64,000 nucleotides of DNA from Paenibacillus sp. FSL K6-1096 (GTDB lineage Bacteria > Bacillota > Bacilli > Paenibacillales > Paenibacillaceae). The stretch is taken from NCBI RefSeq assembly GCF_037977055.1, contig NZ_CP150274.1:6510001-6574000 (forward strand). Direction: 5' to 3'. The notes under the pieces were generated by a model. That model did not search any database. It was not told the DNA's origin and saw nothing but the letters and a program-made list of their open reading frames with translations. Both the position numbers and the translations under genes were made by a program. Positions 59,429-64,000 of the stretch are shown piece after piece (position 1 is the stretch's first letter; each line of letters opens with the position of its first letter).

Positions 59429-60334
59429 CTATTCCCCGACTCTATACCAGAGCTCACAATATTCATAGCCGTCTGCGCTTGTACCATACATTTCGAAATT
59501 ACCGCCGTCCAGTATCGTGTAGGTTGAGGTTGGCAGCCATTCCGAGAAGATCCGGTTCTTCAATGACTGCAGATCGTACTTGCCGCTGCCGTTCCCGTCA
59601 TGGAGTGTTGAGAACACGGCCCACGCAGATGCTGGAACATCAACAACAGTGTATCCGTTCACTTGGCTGCCTGGCGATCTGTAGCACCCGATTAGATAAG
59701 GGAAGGTCGAGTTGCTTGTGAAGGTGTAGGCATCGAAGGCAAAGACGGTTCCAAGTTCCTTGCTGAAATTGCCTTCGTTTCTCCAAGCCTCGCTTACGGA
59801 CTGGGCTAAACGTCCGAACTCTCCATTCTTGCAGATATTTTGCCAAACCTCCGGGATCGATACGCCCGCCTCATTCGCAATAGTGTCGTAGTGGTATACA
59901 TCCTCTAGTCCATACACTTGAAAAGCATCCCGCTTCTCAATACGGTAATTCATTCCGGCCACTCCCTTTAAGATGATTTGAAAGGAGATGCGGGGATAGG
60001 CTCGTAACTCACTTCCGGCATTACGCGCTAATGTAGGCGTCATTCCATGCAGATTATGAAATGCCCGTGAGAAGGCTTCAGGTGATTCATACCTGTATTT
60101 CAAGGCTATATCCATGACAGTGTTCTTTCTGTCCTTTAGATCAAATGCAGCCAGTGTCAGTCTTCTGCGCCTGATATATTCGGACAAGGGGACATTAAGG
60201 ACAAATGAGAACATGCGTTGAAACTGGTAAACTGAACATAAGGCGATTTTAGCGATTTGATCGTAATCAATATCTTGTTCCAGGTTATCTTCAATATAGC
60301 TGATCGCCCGGTTCATTCGCTCCAGCCACTCCAC
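59429..60334 (-). CDS. AraC family regulator with GyrI-like effector domain
   Basis: A 301-residue regulator with the DNA-binding domain first (1-110: DQIAKIALCSVYQFQRMFSF and DIALKYRYESPEAFSRAF) and a GyrI/SOUL-type ligand domain after it (about 130-300, ending GYEYCELWYRVGE), the layout of Rob and related multidrug regulators. The GTG at 60334 has AAAGGAGG about 7 nt upstream; the frame is open to 60361. Its target could be the neighbouring MFS gene or distant genes. Confidence 0.92.
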   Translation of the reverse strand: MEWLERMNRAISYIEDNLEQDIDYDQIAKIALCSVYQFQRMFSFVLNVPLSEYIRRRRLTLAAFDLKDRKNTVMDIALKYRYESPEAFSRAFHNLHGMTPTLARNAGSELRAYPRISFQIILKGVAGMNYRIEKRDAFQVYGLEDVYHYDTIANEAGVSIPEVWQNICKNGEFGRLAQSVSEAWRNEGNFSKELGTVFAFDAYTFTSNSTFPYLIGCYRSPGSQVNGYTVVDVPASAWAVFSTLHDGNGSGKYDLQSLKNRIFSEWLPTSTYTILDGGNFEMYGTSADGYEYCELWYRVGE

Positions 60335-60416
60335 GGCAATCCCTCCTTTCGTAAGAAGCATATCATCCGGTGGTTTTCACAGCCTGATTATCGGTGCAGC
60401 ATATTGTCAGGTGGTC

Positions 60417-60742
60417 TTAGCCGGCTGGTGTTCCTTGATGGAACACCATCTTCCATTTCGCATGTTCATATTTCCATATGGAACTACGCAGAGAATGCTG
60501 CTGTTTGTCTTCATTAAATATTTTATATGTAGTCAAAATAATATTTTCAGATAATGGATGAATCTCAAAATCACTCAGCTGCATTCTAACAACACCAATG
60601 CCACTCACGTCTATCCCATCTCGTATGCGCCAAATCTGCCCCGAGCTGCCAATTTCGAAGAAATCCTCTGCCAGCAGGTTCGAGAGTTCAGTAACTGATG
60701 TTCGGATCTCTGGCGTTAGTAGCAATTCTAGACCCCCATCAT
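60417..60742 (-). pseudogene. DUF4440/SnoaL-like protein gene, out of frame at a G5 tract
   Basis: The protein-coding frame (ELLLTPEIRTSVTELSNLLA, EDFFEIGSSGQIW, ending KWKMVFHQGTPAG) is a good DUF4440-type small alpha+beta domain. The only strong start, ATGATG at 60742 with AGGAGG 5 nt before, is in another frame and stops after four codons. One extra G in the five-G run (C5 at 60733-60737 on the plus strand) would join them as MMGGLELLLTPEIR. Either the sequence has a homopolymer error or the gene is off. Without the fix, the frame stays open upstream to 60815 but lacks a supported start. Confidence 0.65.
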
Positions 60743-60832
60743 ATAGTCCTCCTAGAAATGAACGCGGCTTGCCTCTTTGGATTACTAAATTTACTATAAA
60801 GATAGAAAACAACAATCCAGAGGTGAATCCGT

Positions 60833-61906
60833 TTGAGGGACATGCTGACGATTAAAAAGGCTGTAAGTACATTACAAGATGAGGAAATAAAGTCGTATTT
60901 GACGCTGATTCTGGCCGGGATCGGTGAGTTAAAAGAGCAGTACGGGCAGTTGGAGCGGCCGCTGGAGGAACATATAGCAAAGCCGGTTGCCGGATTGATT
61001 GAACAGTACTCCTCGCTGATGAGTCTACCGGCGCAGCGGGCGTTCTGGGACCCTGCGCCGGACAGCACCCATATCCACATCCTCTGCGGCGACTCCTTCG
61101 GAGGCAGTGTGAAGCAGGTGCTTAAAGAATTTGGCTGGACCGGCGCCCATAAGCTGATTATCCTGCGGGAGAATTATGCGGTAGGACCGCTTGGCCGGTT
61201 GGACACGCCAGTGGGGCGGAAGCTCCGCAGCGACTGGTTCCGCCGGCATATTAACGAATACTTTACGGTCTCGGATGAATGTGAAAGAGAGTACACGGAG
61301 CTGCTGGACAATCTGGAGCAGATTCCCGAACAGGCCAAGATTATACTTTGGACCGGCGGCAATGCTTGTGAGCAGACCGGGCTGCGTCTTATCGCTCATC
61401 TGCTGGGCAACAGACCAAGCGAGATCATCGTGTGTGATGCCTGTGCCATCTGCGAGGAGCAGTACAACCGGCCGGATGCCCTCATCAATTACGTTCATTC
61501 CGGTGAGATTCCTACAGACAAGCTTAGGGAAGCGCTTCTGCGGATCAATGAAGGGCGCAGGCTGAGTGCTGCGGATATCATGCAGCTGAGCCGGGAGTGG
61601 CAGCAGATTGCAGAGCAGTCCGGGGTTCTGCGGATCTGGCAGGATGATGCAGTGCTTGAGGTGCCAGCCGATTATTATGACAATTATCTGCTGGAGAAGC
61701 TGGACTCGCTTCAGCCACCGCCTGGAGATGACGGATTCCTGAAATCTGCCCGGCTGGTCGGAGAGGCACTCGGATATTGTGAGCAGTATGTCGGTGATGC
61801 TTACTTTGAGCACAGAATCAGAGAGCTGATCTACAGCGGGGTGCTTGAGATCAAGGGCGTTCCCACAGCCATGAGATTCTATAGTATCCGCCGTAAGCAA
61901 GGGTAG
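60833..61906 (+). CDS. DUF1835 domain protein
   Basis: A 357-residue protein with the DUF1835 core (HIHILCGDSFGGSVKQVL, ILRENYAVGPLGRLDT, ILWTGGNACEQTGLRLI) and a C-terminal DUF3658-like part (LREALLRINEGRRLSAADIM, then IKGVPTAMRFYSIRRKQG). Function is unknown; the family resembles proteins found near sigma factors or stress genes in Bacilli. The TTG at 60833 follows AGGTGA by 7 nt; an ATG at 60842 is the alternative. Confidence 0.85.
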   Translation: MRDMLTIKKAVSTLQDEEIKSYLTLILAGIGELKEQYGQLERPLEEHIAKPVAGLIEQYSSLMSLPAQRAFWDPAPDSTHIHILCGDSFGGSVKQVLKEFGWTGAHKLIILRENYAVGPLGRLDTPVGRKLRSDWFRRHINEYFTVSDECEREYTELLDNLEQIPEQAKIILWTGGNACEQTGLRLIAHLLGNRPSEIIVCDACAICEEQYNRPDALINYVHSGEIPTDKLREALLRINEGRRLSAADIMQLSREWQQIAEQSGVLRIWQDDAVLEVPADYYDNYLLEKLDSLQPPPGDDGFLKSARLVGEALGYCEQYVGDAYFEHRIRELIYSGVLEIKGVPTAMRFYSIRRKQG

Positions 61907-61932
61907 ACAGACAACAAACAAGGAGGCCAATC

Positions 61933-62424
61933 ATGCAAACATTATTCCGTTATAACTGGCAGGTCCGCGAGGAATGGTACAGATGGTGTGAGGAACTGCC
62001 GGAGGAGGAGCTGGTGAAGCCGCGCACCGGCGGGATGGGCGGAATCCTGCAGACACTTGTGCATATTGTGGATGTGGAATTAAGCTGGGTCCGGGGGATG
62101 GAAGGTAAGCCGGATATTCCGGCAGGCTTCACGGAGTATAACACGCTGCCGAAGATCCGGGAGTTCGATGCACGCTTCCGTCCGGAGGTCGAGGCCTTCG
62201 TCATGGCCTGGCATGAGGGGCTGGAGCGGAGGATTCTCCGGGAGGAACGGCCGGATGGGCGGGTGATTGAAGATGCCTGGGGTGAGATTATGCGCCATAT
62301 TATTGCGCATGAGATTCATCACTGCGGCCAGCTCTCCGTCTGGTCCAGGGAGCTGGGCAGGAAGCCGGTATCCGCTAATCTGATCGGCAGGGGGCTTGCG
62401 GAGGATTTGCCCGGCAGAACTTAG
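61933..62424 (+). CDS. DinB family protein
   Basis: A 163-residue four-helix-bundle DinB/YfiT-like protein, expected to bind a divalent metal with three histidines: LVHIVDVE (about residue 44) and HIIAHEIHHCGQLS (about 121-134). Members include bacillithiol-dependent transferases and damage-induced proteins. AGGAGG precedes the ATG; it lies 26 nt after the DUF1835 gene and is probably co-transcribed. Confidence 0.9.
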   Translation: MQTLFRYNWQVREEWYRWCEELPEEELVKPRTGGMGGILQTLVHIVDVELSWVRGMEGKPDIPAGFTEYNTLPKIREFDARFRPEVEAFVMAWHEGLERRILREERPDGRVIEDAWGEIMRHIIAHEIHHCGQLSVWSRELGRKPVSANLIGRGLAEDLPGRT

Positions 62425-62476
62425 GACTTGTCCAATCCTATGTGCTGCCGGAAGTGTCCGCTATCGTCCCGCCCGG

Positions 62477-64000
62477 CTACACCTCCGGCGGAAACCAGAG
62501 GCGGCGCAGATCGACCCAGCCCTGGCTGTTGAAGGTGACTCCGCGTACGGAGGGCAGGTAAGCAGTCTCAACCGGGCGCTCGTACAGGATATGAAGCTGA
62601 TGATTCCGGGTCAGGATGTCCTCAATGTCTCTGAAGCCTTCAGCCCGCAGCACCGGGTCAGGCTCGCGGGCAATGCTCTGCAGCCGGCCTTCCACGCTGG
62701 CGCGGATGCCGGGTTCAATATGCTGGGCAAGGGTCAGATACAGGTCGTACAGCCGGAGCTGCTCGTCCTGGTCGCGGAGCAGCGAGAAGACGATCAGGTC
62801 GGATTCGAGGCGGACCGGACCTTTGAATTCCTCAGGCGATACCGGCAACACTTTGCAGGAATAGCCGTGCTCCGTCAGCCTGGCGGCAATGAATTCGGCA
62901 TCCTTGATATACTGCGGAATCGTGGCAATCTGCAGTGTATCGGCAGGAGGCTCTGAAGATTGCTGAACCGGCTCCAGCGGGGTCTTTTCCTGCAGACAAG
63001 ACAATAGCGCGGCACGCAGCAGGGGATCACTTAGCATCCCCTGCTTCTTGGTGTTGCAGGTGACAAACTTGCAGACCGAGGAGGCGGAATGAATCCGGCT
63101 TAAAGAATCAGTGCCGGCAGCGGACGGATTCGGAATCACATGGAAGGCCGAGCCGGTATCCGGCTCCGGAGGCGACGGGTCAAGTCTCCAGGGCACATAG
63201 ATGATCTCGACCCGGTCCAGATGGGCCCGCCCCTGAAAATAATAAGGGAACACCTCCAGCACGCAGGTATCCTCATTCATCTCCACGACCTTGAACGGGC
63301 CGGTTCCCGCCGGTCTGCGTCCGAAACCATGCTCCCCGATCGACGGCAGGTCCCGGGGCACCACAGCTGCCCGGCTGGTGCTAAGGAACGGAAGGAACAG
63401 CTCGTTCGGCTTCTTCAGCAGAATCCGCACAGTTGTAGCATTCAGCGCCTTGACCTCGCGGATTTCCTTGAAAATATAGTTATACAGCGTTCGCTGCGAG
63501 GTAGCCATCATCCGCTCGAACGAGTAGACGACATCCTCTGCGGTCAGTACTTTGCCGTGATGAAACAGCACTTCCTTGCGCAGATGGAAGGTCCAGACGG
63601 TGCGGTCCGCGTCGGTCTCCCAGGCATGGGCCAGGGCGGGAACGATCTGGCCGTGTTCTCCGCTGCGGCCGATCAGGCCGTCGAAGACATGGCTGGAGAC
63701 AAAAGACTCTGCCAGCAGATTCATATACAGCGGATCGAATGTATGGAGCTGCTGAGTGACCGGCAGCCGCAGCGTATCAATCCGTTTGTCGCTGTGCATC
63801 TCGGCATGATGCCCGAAGTAGGCGAGCAGCCAGCCCTGGAGGGTATCCTGAAGCGCCGATGTGCGGGCATGTCCACGGATGCCTTCCAGCGCACTGCCGA
63901 TATCCTTGCTGCTGATCGCCTGCTTCATGGATTCCAAGGCAATCTCCTCGGCATCGGCGAGGAAGCTCAGACTTGAACGCCGGCCGCGCCCCCGGCTGGG
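62477..64000 (-). CDS. SgrR-like regulator/solute-binding protein (5' part beyond window)
   Basis: An open frame of 507 residues runs off the right edge. The visible start region PSRGRGRRSSLSFLADAEEI continues an upstream part, so the TTG at 63937 is not the true start. From about residue 75 onward it is a family 5 solute-binding domain (RLPVTQQLHTFDPLYMNLLA, VWTFHLRKEVLFHHGKVLTAEDVVYSFERM in parts). SgrR-type proteins join an N-terminal winged helix, here missing, to such a domain and sense sugar-phosphate or other stress. No terminator is evident at its 3' end, which converges with the DinB gene. Confidence 0.87.
   Translation of the reverse strand, partial: PSRGRGRRSSLSFLADAEEIALESMKQAISSKDIGSALEGIRGHARTSALQDTLQGWLLAYFGHHAEMHSDKRIDTLRLPVTQQLHTFDPLYMNLLAESFVSSHVFDGLIGRSGEHGQIVPALAHAWETDADRTVWTFHLRKEVLFHHGKVLTAEDVVYSFERMMATSQRTLYNYIFKEIREVKALNATTVRILLKKPNELFLPFLSTSRAAVVPRDLPSIGEHGFGRRPAGTGPFKVVEMNEDTCVLEVFPYYFQGRAHLDRVEIIYVPWRLDPSPPEPDTGSAFHVIPNPSAAGTDSLSRIHSASSVCKFVTCNTKKQGMLSDPLLRAALLSCLQEKTPLEPVQQSSEPPADTLQIATIPQYIKDAEFIAARLTEHGYSCKVLPVSPEEFKGPVRLESDLIVFSLLRDQDEQLRLYDLYLTLAQHIEPGIRASVEGRLQSIAREPDPVLRAEGFRDIEDILTRNHQLHILYERPVETAYLPSVRGVTFNSQGWVDLRRLWFPPEV

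Noticed and set aside
1..64000. tRNA, rRNA, prophage, transposase or integron elements
   Set aside because: None of their hallmarks was seen on either strand; small unrecognised RNAs cannot be excluded by eye.

Overview
The window reads as chromosomal DNA of a Paenibacillus-like Firmicute. The grounds are the moderately high GC coding sequence (judged by eye, slightly above half), strong AGGAGG-type ribosome binding sites with frequent TTG and GTG starts, LplB/LplC-type and YesMN-linked sugar ABC transporters, many plant-polysaccharide enzymes (GH2, GH16, GH51, CE7), an Amj-type lipid II flippase, bacillithiol-type DinB/YfiT proteins and probable spore-surface proteins. No rRNA, tRNA, prophage or transposase was recognised.

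Layout. 1-6.6 kb: two sugar ABC permeases (one cut by the left edge), a divergent GH16 glucanase, a large lacZ beta-galactosidase and a divergent AraC regulator. 6.6-11.4 kb: a GNAT, a membrane protein with a degenerate J-like domain, a 52-bp tandem repeat array, pdxK, a TPR glycosyltransferase and an SGNH hydrolase. 11.5-14.2 kb: four beta-rich proteins (two tandem paralogues, one unrelated small protein, one Asp-box propeller) that look like a spore-envelope cluster. 14.3-22.4 kb: GT4, CE7 esterase, DUF1232, HxlR/nitroreductase pair, cidAB, and GH51 arabinofuranosidase with a divergent long ArsR-type regulator. 22.4-29.3 kb: a repeat-rich gap, a PF06541 membrane protein, a broken SDR with its AraC partner, Nudix, DUF2809, amj, a secreted coiled-coil protein and a second tandem repeat array.

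29.3-35.8 kb is the most unusual part: six genes joined by 4-11 nt overlaps encode a KAS III-like condensing enzyme, an ATP-grasp ligase, an NAD(P)-dependent epimerase/reductase, a metallo-beta-lactamase-fold hydrolase, a small adenylate-forming (PaaK/F390-synthetase-like) enzyme and a GNAT-like protein. It looks like a compact lipid or acyl-derived small-molecule pathway. A CDP-alcohol phosphatidyltransferase and an SDR follow on the same strand with short gaps and may belong to it.

37.4-50.2 kb is mostly ordinary metabolism and signalling: signal peptidase I, Dabb, HD-GYP, small alarmone synthetase, HAD, YfiT, a cupin with a repetitive tail, a MerR/hydrolase operon with a textbook 20-bp-spacer promoter, a YhdH-type reductase, malic enzyme, a P-loop kinase, a lipoprotein and a GNAT. 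50.6-57.3 kb is a complete YesMN two-component plus sugar ABC transporter locus with catabolite-repression sites. 57.3-64 kb holds an AT-richer ArsR/MFS pair with a probable leaderless ArsR transcript, an AraC-GyrI regulator, a frameshifted DUF4440 gene, DUF1835, DinB and an SgrR-like protein running off the right edge.

Two genes (38.7 and 60.7 kb) are out of frame by one base at a five-G tract directly after or near a good start, which suggests either homopolymer miscalls or slip-prone alleles. The tandem arrays at 8.2 and 28.9 kb are the same repeat family: the first unit of the second array carries the core of the first.
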